From contig JADJPJ010000082.1 of the NCBI GenBank assembly GCA_016713325.1, positions 62,001 through 126,000 of the forward strand: DNA of 64,000 nt. Direction: 5' to 3'. Shown here one piece after another: positions 1-9,700 of the stretch; position 1 is the stretch's first letter; the number at the start of each line of letters is the position of its first letter. The stretch comes from Candidatus Flexifilum affinis (GTDB lineage Bacteria; Chloroflexota; Anaerolineae; Aggregatilineales; Phototrophicaceae). The notes beneath the pieces are model-generated. The model was not told the origin of the DNA. It did no database searches and saw only the letters and a program-made list of their open reading frames with translations. The translations under genes were made by a program, and so were the position numbers.

Positions 1-306
1 TCAGCTATCCAAGACACATAAGCGCACGGGTTCTGTTGAAACGCAGTGGGCACGAAGCTTTGAACCGGTACTCCACCGCAGGGGATGGGAAGTGGCGCGG
101 CTTCCCCAACCCCGCTCACCACGACGCCAATCTCCGAGCGAGTCGATAGTACGTCCATCGCCATTTGGCAACGTCGTTGTGGGATCTTGGTAAGGACCGA
201 AGGTTTCAGCTGTCACATCCGAGATTGCCCAATAAGCCAGTTGACCGGCAATCTGATCTCTCCCGCAGGCGAGATCCCTTGTTTCCAAACACGAAGTCAA
301 AGTCAA
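1..306 (-). pseudogene. C-terminal fragment of the preceding metalloprotease-like protein, displaced frame
   Basis: This frame continues the HELGH-containing frame at 206-667 after a one-base change near a CCC run at 276-278. Dropping one base there joins the two into a continuous sequence reading FGNKDLACGRDQIAGQ. The segment ends at a TGA at 1-3 and includes a conserved-looking stretch with ISDVTAETFGPY. No known domain is recognised in this piece alone. It is best read as the C-terminus of a frameshifted gene, not as a separate gene. Confidence 0.5.
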
Positions 307-667
307 GTCTGCCCAGGGATTGTGTCTCCGGCGTCTCCGGCATAGGATAGTTCATGCAAGATACGAAGTCCGACCTGTCATCCGCACCGCAGTCCGGTTT
401 CGGTACGCCAGGCTGCGGGGTGCTGCTTTCCGTTTGATATAGCAAGACATGTCCGAGTTCGTGGACGGTTGTGAATCTGTTAACAGGGTGTTGAGAACCG
501 CACAGAATGCTAGATGGGCCAGTTATACAGTTGTATGCCCCGACTAGGGGCGATCCCGGATCAGCAATTGAAAATGTGATTTCTTCGTCCCCGTCCGTCA
601 GGACAGCAGCGGCGAACGCTGCTGCATCACTGCTGTACACAGGGCCATTTGCTATCCTTGGCGGCAA
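206..667 (-). pseudogene. Metalloprotease-like fragment with HELGH zinc motif
   Basis: The segment holds FTTVHELGHVLLYQ, an HExxH zinc-binding motif of the metzincin/gluzincin type: two His ligands and the catalytic Glu. Several Cys residues lie around it, as is typical of exported proteins. The open frame continues upstream to an in-frame TGA at 695-697, and the nominal start at 667 is a TTG with no visible ribosome site. It is therefore probably the C-terminal part of the propeller protein encoded just upstream, separated by an internal stop or paired indels. An independent small gene is possible but would lack a signal peptide. The downstream end changes frame near 277. Confidence 0.5.
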
Positions 668-694
668 GGCTACGCAATGCTCGGCCCACGTATG

Positions 695-1478
695 TCACAC
701 CCAACACAGCTCACGCAGTTCATCAGCTTCGAGTGAGGACGCGACTGTGAACCTGAAAGCAGATAAACCGAGAGTGACTTCTTGTGTGGTTATCAAGTCG
801 CACCGGCCGTATATCTCGTCGTGGTGCTGGCACACTGGGGAGAACAGCATTCCGCCTGCGCCGCCGGCCTGACCGCTTCCGCCGGTTGTGCACTGGGGAC
901 GTATGCCCCAGTCTAGGTCAGAAATGGGAGCGCCAGAAAACACCAGGATATCTCCTCCCGACACAAACGCAGGGGCGACATAGAGAGCATTCTCCGGGTA
1001 AGTCGCATAGACAATTTGATCGCCAGCTGGTGACCAATCGTTGCTGTAGAAAACCGTTTCCGGACCGCCAGATGGTCTCTATAGGTGTCGGCATTTCGAA
1101 GCTTGAGATGGCGTTATAGCCTCCTTGCATGCTCCAATGAGATATGAATTCTCCTGCATCCGGTGACCAGCGAGGATTGTTATCCAGACGACCTGGCTCT
1201 ATGCCGTTGTAGACAGTAGATACAGTAGCTGATGGGAAGTTCACGGCGGCTATCGGCCAGTCAAGGTAAGAGCCTTCATGAATTCTCATCACAAAAAGAA
1301 TCCGGGTGCTGTCCACCGACCAGTCAAGGCTGTTTGGAAGCATTTCACCTAATTGGCCAATTGGGTAGATGTAGTTGAGTGGAGCAACTGACCGAGATTC
1401 CACATCAACAACGTAGATCCTGGATGGATTCCCAGGTTGGGATCGCTGCGATTGGAGACAAAAGCAAGTTTTCACCAT
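695..1478 (-). pseudogene. Continuation of TolB-like propeller protein, two frame changes
   Basis: The frame from 1478 to about 1050 carries further propeller blades (RWSPDAGEFISHWS, and a WSVDSTRILFVM-type repeat). It then passes into the frame ending at 695, which reads NDWSPAGDQIVYATYPE. Each WSPDG-type motif is a TolB/WD40 blade, so these frames are one protein. Two single-base changes, near 1455 and 1070, account for the switches. The last part, with Cys residues and a TTQEVTL stretch, resembles the start of an SH3-like module, but this is weak. The protein is probably exported and carries a substrate- or peptide-binding propeller. Confidence 0.55.
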
Positions 1479-2592
1479 CCGGTGACCAGGCTGGGGCGGA
1501 ATCGTTCGCAGAATCGAGCGTCACCTGTCGTATTAAGCTGCCATCGGCGTGCGTGCCGCCGTCAATCCGGTACACGTAGAGATCGTAATTGTTGGAGAAC
1601 AAACCGCTTGCGCTGAAGGCGATCTGCGATCCGTCAGGCGAAATCCTCGGACCGAAAAGCCAGGCAGAAGCACACGACAATAACGGCTGTAATGCACTCC
1701 CATCGGGATTCATCACATAGATGACGCCGCCAGCCGAAAAGACGATCATGGTATCCCCGCTCAGCGACGGACCGACGGCGGTGGTGCACTCCTCCTCCGT
1801 GATAGTGAGCGGCGCAAAGCCGGTCTGTTCTAGAGCGATGCCGGGCGGCGTCCACAATTCGAAATCGTCCATTTCCGACATCGTCCCGGAGATCGATAGG
1901 TGGCCGGAAGGAAGAGGTTCGGGGTCGGTATAGGTGACGTAGACCAGCTCATCGACGCTGAGCGACACGCTGTCTCCACCCATCTGTACCGCAAGCGAAA
2001 CCCAGCCCGACGGCGTTGGCGTGTCAGCGCCAGCGACGGGAAGGCCGGAACGCAGCAGGTCCAGGCGTCCAGCAGGGGTGAGGACAACCTCGTAGGACCC
2101 GGTGACACTTTCCCGCCACCGTACACGAAGTTCGCCCAAGCTCACATTGGCTCGCAATTGAACCCTGAGGTCGGCCAGTTCTGGTGCAGGCGGCGAAGTC
2201 CAGAGCGTAGGATCGTAGAAGAACAGCGAGGCGTGATCGTAGAACTGGCTGATGAAGTGATCGCCATACTGCCACTCCGGCACATAGGGGCGGTTGAAAT
2301 CATCGGCGTAGACGAGCTGCCACCCCTCAGGAGACACCAGACGCTGTTCCGCGTATGGCGTGAGATCATCCAGAGCAAATAGATCCTGAGTTGGCGTTGC
2401 AGTGGCCGTTTCAGTACCTGTGATCGGCCCTGGCGCGGTCGGCCAGGGGGTCGGGGTATCAGGCGCCTGTGTTATTGGAGGGGGTATTTCCGTAATATCG
2501 ATGGGGGCTTCCTGGGCCAGCGCCGTGAGTCCGAGCGCCAAGGCCAGGCCGACAAGAAGAAAAATCCAGAAAGAGGTCCATCTCAATCGCAT
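1405..2592 (-). CDS. Secreted TolB/WD40-like beta-propeller protein (N-terminal part)
   Basis: An N-terminal signal peptide (hydrophobic core of about 18 residues ending ALAQ) is followed by a Thr/Pro-rich linker at residues 30-70. A jelly-roll-like region follows (YADDFNRPYVPEWQYGDH, the type seen in laminin-G/concanavalin-like folds). TolB propeller blades come next (YVMNPDGSALQ, RISPDGSQIAFSASG, AWSPDGENLLL). The open frame ends shortly after a WSPDGEN blade because of a one-base change near 1455, so the C-terminus given here is artificial. The true product runs on through 695-1478 and perhaps to position 1. The exact function is unknown; exported propellers of this type often bind peptides or polysaccharides. 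Confidence 0.7.
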   Translation of the reverse strand: MRLRWTSFWIFLLVGLALALGLTALAQEAPIDITEIPPPITQAPDTPTPWPTAPGPITGTETATATPTQDLFALDDLTPYAEQRLVSPEGWQLVYADDFNRPYVPEWQYGDHFISQFYDHASLFFYDPTLWTSPPAPELADLRVQLRANVSLGELRVRWRESVTGSYEVVLTPAGRLDLLRSGLPVAGADTPTPSGWVSLAVQMGGDSVSLSVDELVYVTYTDPEPLPSGHLSISGTMSEMDDFELWTPPGIALEQTGFAPLTITEEECTTAVGPSLSGDTMIVFSAGGVIYVMNPDGSALQPLLSCASAWLFGPRISPDGSQIAFSASGLFSNNYDLYVYRIDGGTHADGSLIRQVTLDSANDSAPAWSPDGENLLLSPIAAIPTWESIQDLRC

Positions 2593-2701
2593 CAGGTCGT
2601 TTGGGTGCGAAAGCCGACTGAATGGTTAGTCCTCTTTTAAGCTTAGCGACTCTTAGTGAGGGCCTCGTCATGACAAATGTAATGTTATCCGGTGACAAGG
2701 A

Positions 2702-3217
2702 TCAGCGGCGCGTCGTTGACGCCAACGCTTCCGGCTGCAAGGCCAGGCATTCGCCGCGGATGCACTCCGCGACCTGCTGCGCCGCGCGCCGCACCGCCGG
2801 GGAGGGCGGGACGTTGTTGTCGTAGCGGGCGCCTTCGATGGCATAGAGGATCAGCCGGGGGGGGAGCATGCCCAGCGCACGGGCCAGTTCGACCGCCTCG
2901 ACGGGGCCGAAGCTGTGCGTCAGTCCCTCGATGTGCAGCGCCGGGAGCGGAGCTTTGCCCGCGTCGAAGCGTTGGATAGTTCCAGGGGTGGTATCCGAGC
3001 GCATGGCATCGATCAGGTAGACGGTCTGGATGCCGGGGTCGGCCCATCGTTCCATCAGGTCGACGGCATCGCCGCGCGCTTCGACCGTGACCACGCCGGG
3101 GAGTGTCTGCGCCTCCAGATGACGGACGGCGATCAGTCCGGCGGCGTCATCCCCTCTGTCTTCATTACCGATACCGATCACCAGGATCGGCGGGTGTGTG
3201 TCGGCGTTGGAGTTCAT
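2702..3217 (-). CDS. Hydrogenase maturation protease (HyaD/HybD family)
   Basis: This is a nickel-dependent endopeptidase of the M52 family, which trims the C-terminus of a [NiFe]-hydrogenase large subunit after metal insertion. The N-terminus has the family signature VIGIGNEDRGDDAAG, whose first acidic residue is a nickel ligand. YLIDAMRSDTTPG supplies the second ligand region and LTHSFG the His. The start chosen is the ATG at 3217, just before the domain; an upstream start would add an unrelated Arg-rich leader. It is last in the group 3b cluster on the minus strand and most likely processes HydA, which keeps the required C-terminal extension. A second, HycI-type protease lies at 8790-9326 for the other hydrogenase. 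Confidence 0.85.
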   Translation of the reverse strand: MNSNADTHPPILVIGIGNEDRGDDAAGLIAVRHLEAQTLPGVVTVEARGDAVDLMERWADPGIQTVYLIDAMRSDTTPGTIQRFDAGKAPLPALHIEGLTHSFGPVEAVELARALGMLPPRLILYAIEGARYDNNVPPSPAVRRAAQQVAECIRGECLALQPEALASTTRR

Positions 3218-3351
3218 CGGTATTCGCTTCTGTTCTGCGTCTATGAACGGGAGGAGCAGGCCTGCGAGCCTGCCCCTCCCCATTATTCTACATCCTTACT
3301 GGGATGCCCGCATCTTTTCATGCCAGGGTCCCACGATTCGTATCGCCTGAA

Positions 3352-3756
3352 TCAATTGTGCAGCGCCTGAATTACCTTCTCCAGGCGGGCGCGCAGATCC
3401 TCGACGATCGGCTTGAGGTAGGCCTCCGGCGCATCATGGAGCGCCTCCAGCGGGTCGGCGGCGCTGATCTCCACCTCGTCGTCCAGCGTCTGCGAGACGG
3501 CGACCGGATGCAGCAGGCGGAAGCCGATCTGTGGCGCGACGGTCAGGGCGCGGTGGGTCTGTTCGGGATCGCAGACGAAAATGACCTTGTGCGGTTTGAT
3601 GCGCCCATCCACCTTCCTGGCCAGTGTCTCTTGCAGATCGATCTCCATGATCACATCGAAGCCGGCCGCCTTCAGGGCGATCACGGCCCGTTTGTAAGTT
3701 TCCTCATAGGCGCCCTGCATGCGCAGATGCAGGCGCTCGGATGTCGCTTCATTCAT
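3352..3756 (-). CDS. DUF302 domain protein
   Basis: The product of 134 residues matches the DUF302 (TT1751-like) fold: an N-terminal EETYKRAVIALKAAGFDVIMEID region and a central VIFVCDPEQTHRALTVAPQIG strand-helix. The biochemical role of the family is not established. A GGGAG ribosome site precedes the ATG at 3756. It lies between hydA and the maturation protease on the same strand. A palindromic repeat at 3814-3875 separates it from hydA and may end or weaken transcription. Presence in a hydrogenase cluster suggests a link to redox metabolism, which is inference. Confidence 0.75.
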   Translation of the reverse strand: MNEATSERLHLRMQGAYEETYKRAVIALKAAGFDVIMEIDLQETLARKVDGRIKPHKVIFVCDPEQTHRALTVAPQIGFRLLHPVAVSQTLDDEVEISAADPLEALHDAPEAYLKPIVEDLRARLEKVIQALHN

Positions 3757-3813
3757 GCCAAAACTCCCTAAGTAGGGGGCGCAGTTAGGGGGAGGGGGGG
3801 CGATCCGGTTCGG

Positions 3814-3875
3814 GCCCCACCCGGCCCTCTCCCGTGGCACGGGAGAGGGCACGACCGCAGGTCGGGGTGAGGGTC
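3814..3875. repeat. Palindromic intergenic repeat, CCTCACCC family
   Basis: The core is a perfect hairpin with 13-base arms at 3824-3836 and 3838-3850. The adjoining 26 bases (3850-3875) are identical, in reverse orientation, to 34785-34810. It sits between hydA and the DUF302 gene, where its stem could act as a terminator or attenuator. Confidence 0.8.
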
Positions 3876-3902
3876 GAAAACAACGCCTATCCATAACTCA
3901 CG

Positions 3903-5207
3903 TTAAGTACGCTCAATATGCAGACGCAGGTAATGCGTTGAGCATGAGATGCACGGATCGTAGTTGCGGATCGCGGTCTCACAACGCTGAGTCAAGGCTT
4001 CGTCGGAAAGATCCAGGTTCGTCTCCACGCAGCGGCGCAGGTCGGCCTCGATGGTCTTCTGGTTCTGCGACGTGGGCGGCACGATGCGGGCATCCAGGAT
4101 AGTGCCGGCGTCGTCTACACGATAGCGATGGTAAAGCAGGCCGCGCGGCGCCTCGGTGCAGCCATAACCGGTTCCGGCGCGCACGCGCACCTTGACGGCC
4201 GGCTGCTCCGGCGGTTCGTAAGCCTCGATCAGTTGGATGGCGTGATCGACGGCGTAGACCGTCTCGACGGCGCGCACGATGATGCTCTGGAACGGGTTGT
4301 TGCAGATTCGGCCCAACCCACCGAGCGCTGCCGCTTCCCTGGCCAGCGGGGAGAGCTGGTCATAGTTCAGGTTGTAGCGCGCCAGCGGCCCGACGAAGTA
4401 CGCCCCCTGGCCTTTCATGACCGAATGCAGGGCGGTGGAATGCGCGACGTGCTCCTCGGCGAAATGATCCTCGTAGTCGCGGATGGCGATGTCCAGCCCG
4501 CGGTTGGAGATCAGCCGGCCCTCGTTGAACGGGTATTCGTCCGGGTGATGGAGCGCCACGTAGGTGTAGTCGAACTCCATCTCCGGGAAGGCAAGTGTGC
4601 CCACCCAGCGCGCCGTCTCGACGGCGGCGTCACGCGCCCACTTCAGCGGCTCCAGCAGCGTGCGCAGTTCCCGGCGGCTCGGCACGTGGTAGAAGCCGCC
4701 GACCCGCACGTTGATGGGGTGAATTTCGCGCCCGCCCAGCAGCCTGACGATGTCGTTGCCGACCTTCTTGAGCGCCAGCCCGCGCTTGACCGCCTCCGGG
4801 TGATCCTTGGCCAGTCGAATAGCATCGGGGTAGCCCAGGAAATCCGGCGCGTGCAGCATATAGACGTGCAGGACGTGGCTCTCGATCCATTCGCCGCAGT
4901 AAATCAGCCGGCGCAGATCGCGCAGGGCCCCTTCGACCTTGACTCCAAAGGCGTTCTCCATGGCATGGACAGAACTCATCTGGTAGGCGATCGGGCAGAT
5001 GCCGCAGATGCGCGCGGTGATATCCGGCGCTTCGGAATGGGCGCGTCCGCGCAGGAAGGCCTCGAACAGGCGCGGCGGTTCGAAGATCTTCAGCTTCACG
5101 TCGGCCACATCGCCGTTCTTGATCTTCACATAGAGCGCGCCTTCACCTTCGACGCGGGTGAGCAGATCGACTTTGATGACCCGGTTTTCCACCGTTTTAA
5201 CCGTCAT
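3903..5207 (-). CDS. hydA: [NiFe]-hydrogenase large (alpha) subunit, group 3b type
   Basis: This is the catalytic subunit that binds the NiFe(CN)2CO site. Near the N-terminus [12 protein letters not shown] gives the first Cys pair and at the C-terminus DPCISCSTH gives the second. Eight residues follow the final His as a short peptide to be removed by a maturation protease. The length of 434 residues fits the sulfhydrogenase/bidirectional alpha subunit, not the longer group 1 enzymes. The ATG at 5207 is chosen because it overlaps the end of hydD by a few bases and begins directly at the conserved N-terminus. The gene is the fourth hydrogenase subunit in the order hydB, cNMP protein, hydG, hydD, hydA. 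It is expected to be cytoplasmic, exchanging electrons with NAD(P)H through HydG. Confidence 0.92.
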   Translation of the reverse strand: MTVKTVENRVIKVDLLTRVEGEGALYVKIKNGDVADVKLKIFEPPRLFEAFLRGRAHSEAPDITARICGICPIAYQMSSVHAMENAFGVKVEGALRDLRRLIYCGEWIESHVLHVYMLHAPDFLGYPDAIRLAKDHPEAVKRGLALKKVGNDIVRLLGGREIHPINVRVGGFYHVPSRRELRTLLEPLKWARDAAVETARWVGTLAFPEMEFDYTYVALHHPDEYPFNEGRLISNRGLDIAIRDYEDHFAEEHVAHSTALHSVMKGQGAYFVGPLARYNLNYDQLSPLAREAAALGGLGRICNNPFQSIIVRAVETVYAVDHAIQLIEAYEPPEQPAVKVRVRAGTGYGCTEAPRGLLYHRYRVDDAGTILDARIVPPTSQNQKTIEADLRRCVETNLDLSDEALTQRCETAIRNYDPCISCSTHYLRLHIERT

Positions 5208-5667
5208 GGAGATCGCCCTCCTTGCGGAATGCGTCGGCGTAGGCGTTGTAGGTACGGAAGGCGCGCGCCAGATCCTTCGGCGTCTGCCCCAGCGCTTTCC
5301 ACTGTTCAGCCAGCGAGCGCGTATTGGGCGCGTCCGAGGGGCCGAAGCAGCCATAGCAGCCGCGCTGGTACATCGGGCAGAGCGCGCCGCACCCGGCCTG
5401 GGTGACCGGGCCGAGGCAGGGCGTTCCCTGCGAGACCATGACACAGGGCGTGCCCTGGCGCTTGCATTCGATGCACACGCTGTAGCGGGGGATGTTCGGC
5501 TTGCGGCCGTGCAAGTAGGCGCTGATCACTTCGACGAGCTGCATTTTGTTGATCGGGCAGCCGCGCAGCTCGAAGTCGACGAAGACATGGTCGGCGATCG
5601 GCGTCGATCGGCTCAGCGTCTCAATGTACTTAGGGGTGGCATAGACCACCGAGGTGAACTGCCGCAC
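5197..5667 (-). CDS. hydD: [NiFe]-hydrogenase small (delta) subunit, C-terminal part after a frame change
   Basis: This is the distal part of HydD, the small subunit that carries three iron-sulfur clusters next to the NiFe site. It holds ELRGCPINK, a Cys of the proximal cluster. A Cys-rich C-terminus follows ([39 protein letters not shown]) for the medial and distal clusters. It joins the upstream frame at a CCC run, 5670-5672. Removing one base there gives [19 protein letters not shown], a normal HydD sequence. The last codons overlap the start of hydA. Confidence 0.85.
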   Translation of the reverse strand: MRQFTSVVYATPKYIETLSRSTPIADHVFVDFELRGCPINKMQLVEVISAYLHGRKPNIPRYSVCIECKRQGTPCVMVSQGTPCLGPVTQAGCGALCPMYQRGCYGCFGPSDAPNTRSLAEQWKALGQTPKDLARAFRTYNAYADAFRKEGDLHDG

Positions 5668-5977
5668 GTCCCTTGAAGTTGCGTAACGCCTGGATTCCGC
5701 CGGCTGTCGCGCATGCGCCGATGGCGATCAGGGTTTTCGACGCCCGCCGCACCTTGTGAATGCGTTCCGCGTCATGTTCCGTCGTGATCGAGCCTTCGAC
5801 CAGCGAGACGTCATACGGTCCCTTGACGGAGACGCTCGTGGCCTCCGGGAAATAGGCAATCTCGATGGCGTCGGCCACGGCCAGCAGCTCGTCTTCGCAG
5901 TCCAGCAGGCTGAGCTGACAGCCATCGCACGAGGCGAACTTCCAGACGGCGACTTTGGGTTTATTTTTCCTCTGCAC
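5630..5977 (-). CDS. hydD: [NiFe]-hydrogenase small (delta) subunit, N-terminal part
   Basis: This is the N-terminal half of Hyd[19 protein letters not shown] supplies the first two Cys ligands of the proximal 4Fe-4S cluster and [11 protein letters not shown] supplies another. The start is a GTG at 5977, preceded five bases away by a perfect AGGAGG (5983-5988); an upstream ATG would add a poorly conserved leader. The reading frame is lost after NFK because of one extra base in a GGG run of the coding strand, so the last dozen residues here are out of frame. Coding sense resumes at 5667. Confidence 0.85.
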   Translation of the reverse strand: MQRKNKPKVAVWKFASCDGCQLSLLDCEDELLAVADAIEIAYFPEATSVSVKGPYDVSLVEGSITTEHDAERIHKVRRASKTLIAIGACATAGGIQALRNFKGRAAVHLGGLCHP

Positions 5978-5982
5978 AGGTT

Positions 5983-5988
5983 CCTCCT
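5983..5988 (-). promoter_or_regulatory. Ribosome binding site fixing the GTG start of hydD
   Basis: A perfect AGGAGG on the minus strand lies five bases before the GTG at 5977, which decides the start of the small subunit. Confidence 0.75.
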
Positions 5989-6104
5989 TAGCCGAGGAAT
6001 GAGCCGGATGAGCATCTGTGATGATGAGGGCTGCCGGGCACACCCATGGGTGCGCCCTTACACCACACCCTCATTTCTCATCCCTCATTCCTTTCTTCTC
6101 GTCG

Positions 6105-6989
6105 TCAGATTTCCCACTTGGAAAGGAGGTGCTGCACCCGGTTGTATTGGAACACCGGCCCATCCTTGCAAATGAAGTAAGGGCCGTACTGGCAGTGTCC
6201 GCACAGCCCGATCGCGCATTTCATGTTGCGTTCCATCGAGACGTGAATCAGTTCTGGCTTCACGCCTCGCTTCTCCAGTTCCAGAGCGGTGAAGCGCATC
6301 ATCACTTCCGGCCCGCAGACCATCGCCGCCGTATTGGACGGATCGAACGGCGCGCGGCCGATCAGCGAGGTGACCAGGCCGACGCTGCCGCGCCAGTTGC
6401 CGGTCGCGCGGTCGACGGTCACGAACACGTCCAGGTCGAACTGCGAGCGCCACTGCTCCAACTGCTTGCGATACAGCACGTCGCCCGGCGAGCGCGCTCC
6501 GTAGAGCAGCACCACCCGGTTGTAATGCTCGCGGCGGGCCAGAATGCGGTACATGGCCGGACGCAGCGGCGCCAGCCCGATGCCGCCGGCCACGATCACC
6601 ACGTCGCGACCGCGCGCCGAATCTACCGGCCAGGTGGTGCCGAACGGGCCGCGAATGCCAATCGTGTCACCCACCTTGAGGGTGCTCATGGCGCGTGTCA
6701 CCGTGCCGACCGCGCGGGTGGTATGGACGAGCATGTCGCGCCGGGCCGGATCGCCGCTGATCGAGATCGGGATCTCGCCGACGCCATAGACGTAAAGCAT
6801 GTTGAACTGCCCGGCCTCATACGGCGGGATTGCCTCGCCGTCGTCGCGGGCCAGTTCCAGCGAATAGGTATCATCGGTATCCCAGCGCGCGTGCTGGATC
6901 CGGTACGGAACAGGCAGCATCGGATCGTGTACGCTGACGACTGGCGCGCTTGCGGCTTCCACGCTGGGGGCCGCCACAGGTGTGAGCAT
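6105..6989 (-). CDS. hydG: Sulfhydrogenase gamma subunit, FAD/NAD(P)-binding oxidoreductase
   Basis: This ferredoxin-NADP reductase-like subunit passes electrons between hydrogenase clusters and NAD(P). An FAD-binding barrel comes first (YEAGQFNMLYVYGVGEIPIS; IGIRGPFGTTWP). The nucleotide-binding fold follows (VVIVAGGIGLAPLRP; LLYGARSPGDVLY; MVCGPEVMMR). At the C-terminus MKCAIGLCGHCQ...YFICKDGPVF carries four Cys for a 2Fe-2S cluster, as in HydG and PyrK. The ATG at 6989 follows an AAGGGGG site. The gene lies directly after the cyclic-nucleotide-binding protein. The 127 bases before hydD hold a short CTCATTTCTCATC repeat and a small hairpin. Confidence 0.9.
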   Translation of the reverse strand: MLTPVAAPSVEAASAPVVSVHDPMLPVPYRIQHARWDTDDTYSLELARDDGEAIPPYEAGQFNMLYVYGVGEIPISISGDPARRDMLVHTTRAVGTVTRAMSTLKVGDTIGIRGPFGTTWPVDSARGRDVVIVAGGIGLAPLRPAMYRILARREHYNRVVLLYGARSPGDVLYRKQLEQWRSQFDLDVFVTVDRATGNWRGSVGLVTSLIGRAPFDPSNTAAMVCGPEVMMRFTALELEKRGVKPELIHVSMERNMKCAIGLCGHCQYGPYFICKDGPVFQYNRVQHLLSKWEI

Positions 6990-7003
6990 CAGGACCCCCT
7001 TCC

Positions 7004-7448
7004 TCAATGAACGCTGTACATGTCGAGGAGCTGCAAGCGCGTCGCCTGAAGCCGTTCGACCAGCAGATGCGAGAACCGTTTGAAGAATTCGTAGCCCAGG
7101 CGAGGATCTTCCTCGCACTTCTTGCGCAGGCACTCCCCGTCCAGCGCGATCGCCCTGACCGGCACGATCACCCGTCCGGTGAACATCCAGCGGTAGGGCG
7201 GGAACAGCCAGGACCAGCCGACCACATCGCCTTCATCCACCGACTGGATGGTGACGTGGCCCTGGCCGGGCACGAAGATCTCGATCGAGATGCCGCCTTC
7301 GCGGATGACGAAGAACTGTTTGGCTTCGTCGCCCTCGCGGAAGAGAAACGTGTCGGCCTTGAAGACGACATTGGTGGCACAGCCGGCCAGCAGTTCCACG
7401 TACTGCGGGTCCAGCCCTTCGAAAAACGGAAGTTTAGCGATGATCGGC

Positions 7449-7462
<14 letters not shown>
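7004..7462 (-). CDS. Stand-alone cyclic nucleotide-binding (Crp-like) domain protein
   Basis: The 152-residue product is a single cNMP-binding beta-roll. FFEGLDPQYVELLAGCA opens it, FREGDEAKQFFVIREGGISI follows, and VDEGDVVGWSWLFPPYRW occupies the phosphate-binding cassette region. The last part (YEFFKRFSHLLVERLQATRLQLLDMY) is the long C-helix, after which the protein stops. The winged-helix DNA-binding domain of Crp/Fnr is absent. The start ATG at 7462 overlaps the end of hydB and has a GGAAGGAAAC site. Its place between hydB and hydG suggests it binds the hydrogenase and senses a nucleotide, instead of acting as a transcription factor. That role is inference, and the ligand is unknown. Confidence 0.85.
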
Positions 7463-8639
<1,177 letters not shown>

Positions 8640-8714
8640 AAGGAGATCCTTTTTTTGACTTGTAATCTTCAGAGCGGAGGTGGTTGTGGCGGGGCCTTCC
8701 TCCTCATGTAAGGC

Positions 8715-8731
8715 ATGTACGGCGTGTACAT
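8715..8731. promoter_or_regulatory. Inverted repeat upstream of hydB
   Basis: ATGTAC-N5-GTACAT is a perfect six-base inverted repeat 76 bases before the hydB start. It may be an operator for an unidentified regulator. Confidence 0.4.
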
Positions 8732-8773
8732 CACTTTTTGCTTTCCAACCACCTCAAGTGTAAGCGAAACAGA

Positions 8774-8799
8774 GAGTTTGTGCAAATATTCACAAACTC
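8774..8799. promoter_or_regulatory. CRP/FNR-superfamily-like binding site upstream of hydB
   Basis: The core TGTGCAAATATTCACA has the TGTG-N8-CACA spacing of a CRP-type site. It is extended to perfect nine-base inverted arms (GAGTTTGTG / CACAAACTC). It overlaps the stop codon of the HycI-type protease gene and lies 135 bases before hydB. Two similar sites precede the group 4 hydrogenase operon. Confidence 0.6.
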
Positions 8800-9326
8800 A
8801 GATTGAGCACCTTGCTGAGCGCTTCCGTCACCTCATGGACTGCCCTGGACACGGGTGGCGACAGGCCCGGTTCCGACTGTGCGTCGCCGATCTGAATACC
8901 GATCACCAGCAGTTCGCAGCCCGCCGTCATTTCCAGGTAGCGCCCCAGCAGCGTGAGCGGCAGGGTGTGCGACGACGCGCTCATCCCGTCCGTCTCCCGC
9001 CAGTCGAGCAGATGGATCGACCCCGCCGGCTGGTCGAGCTGGGCGGCATCGACGGCGATCACGGCGTCGGGCGACCATCGGCCGATCTGGCCGGCGTAGT
9101 TCTCCGGCGCTGTCCCGGCATCGATGATCTGCCAGCGGCCAGACTCGCCCATGCGGCGGCTGAGCTGGCGAGCGACACTTACGCCGGCCGCGTCATCGCC
9201 GTCGAGTTCCTGGCCGATGCCCAGGATCACGACGCTAGGAGTCGCTCTGTCCGGCTGGGGCTGGCTCGACGGCTTCAGCCGCAGGCTCAGCCGCTGGTGC
9301 AGCGCGTTTTCCCAGGAAAGCATCAA
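8790..9326 (-). CDS. hycI: Hydrogenase maturation endopeptidase, HycI type
   Basis: This M52-family protease is placed at the end of the group 4 operon. The signature VVILGIGQELDGDDAAG is the nickel-binding N-terminal strand. VIAVDAAQLDQPAG holds the second acidic ligand and SSHTLPLTLLG the His. HycI trims the C-terminus of HycE after the DPCxxCxxR motif, and the large subunit at 10615-12315 keeps that extension. The start is uncertain. The ATG at 9326 overlaps the preceding ferredoxin gene by about 90 bases; a GTG at 9230, just past that gene's stop, would start too close to the first strand. Confidence 0.85.
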   Translation of the reverse strand: MMLSWENALHQRLSLRLKPSSQPQPDRATPSVVILGIGQELDGDDAAGVSVARQLSRRMGESGRWQIIDAGTAPENYAGQIGRWSPDAVIAVDAAQLDQPAGSIHLLDWRETDGMSASSHTLPLTLLGRYLEMTAGCELLVIGIQIGDAQSEPGLSPPVSRAVHEVTEALSKVLNLSL

Positions 9327-9693
9327 TATCCTCTTGTCTGCCGAAATAGACGGTGAACGCCTCTTTGCTGCGCGCGGCGTGCTCCCACTGCTCGCTGGAC
9401 ATGCTCAGGCATTTGAAGCGGCAGTTCTGTGTGCACTGCGAGCAATAGACGCAGCGGTCGGCGTGATAGCGCATGACGAAGCGCTTGTTCGCCTTGTCGA
9501 TCGTGATCATCTCGATGGCGTCTGCCGGGCAGTCCTTGACGCACAGGCAGCATCCGGTGCATTTCTCCGGGTCCCACTGCAGGCGGCCGCGCAGCCGGAT
9601 CGGCACCGGGCGGCGGACGAACGGATAGAGACGGGTGGTGGGGCGATGCTGCAAACTGCTGAGCATGTCGCCCAAAACTGTTTTGATTTTCAT
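9235..9693 (-). CDS. Group 4 hydrogenase ferredoxin-like subunit (HycF/EchF/NuoI family)
   Basis: This is the 2x4Fe-4S subunit that links an electron donor or acceptor to the small subunit in membrane-bound hydrogenases and complex I. Two clusters are visible: KCTGCCLCVKDCPADAIEM and RCVYCSQCTQNC, the latter followed by RFKC where the usual Pro is missing. The N-terminus (residues 20-40) has the amphipathic Arg-rich helix typical of NuoI/HycF. The Ala/Pro/Glu-rich tail (last 25 residues) is probably disordered. It follows the NuoH-like gene by seven bases. Confidence 0.88.
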   Translation of the reverse strand: MKIKTVLGDMLSSLQHRPTTRLYPFVRRPVPIRLRGRLQWDPEKCTGCCLCVKDCPADAIEMITIDKANKRFVMRYHADRCVYCSQCTQNCRFKCLSMSSEQWEHAARSKEAFTVYFGRQEDIDAFLGKRAAPAAEPAAEAVEPAPAGQSDS

Positions 9694-9700
9694 GCGGCGG

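Noticed and set aside
695..697. TGA in the propeller-protease gene as a recoded (Trp or Sec) codon
   Set aside because: Other genes in the window use TGA as a normal stop, and nearby single-base errors explain the break more simply.
4128..5405. Long plus-strand open frame over the hydrogenase large subunit
   Set aside because: It runs antisense to hydA, has no family motifs, and its composition (Arg/Asp/Val/His-rich) is typical of a mirror frame in GC-rich DNA.
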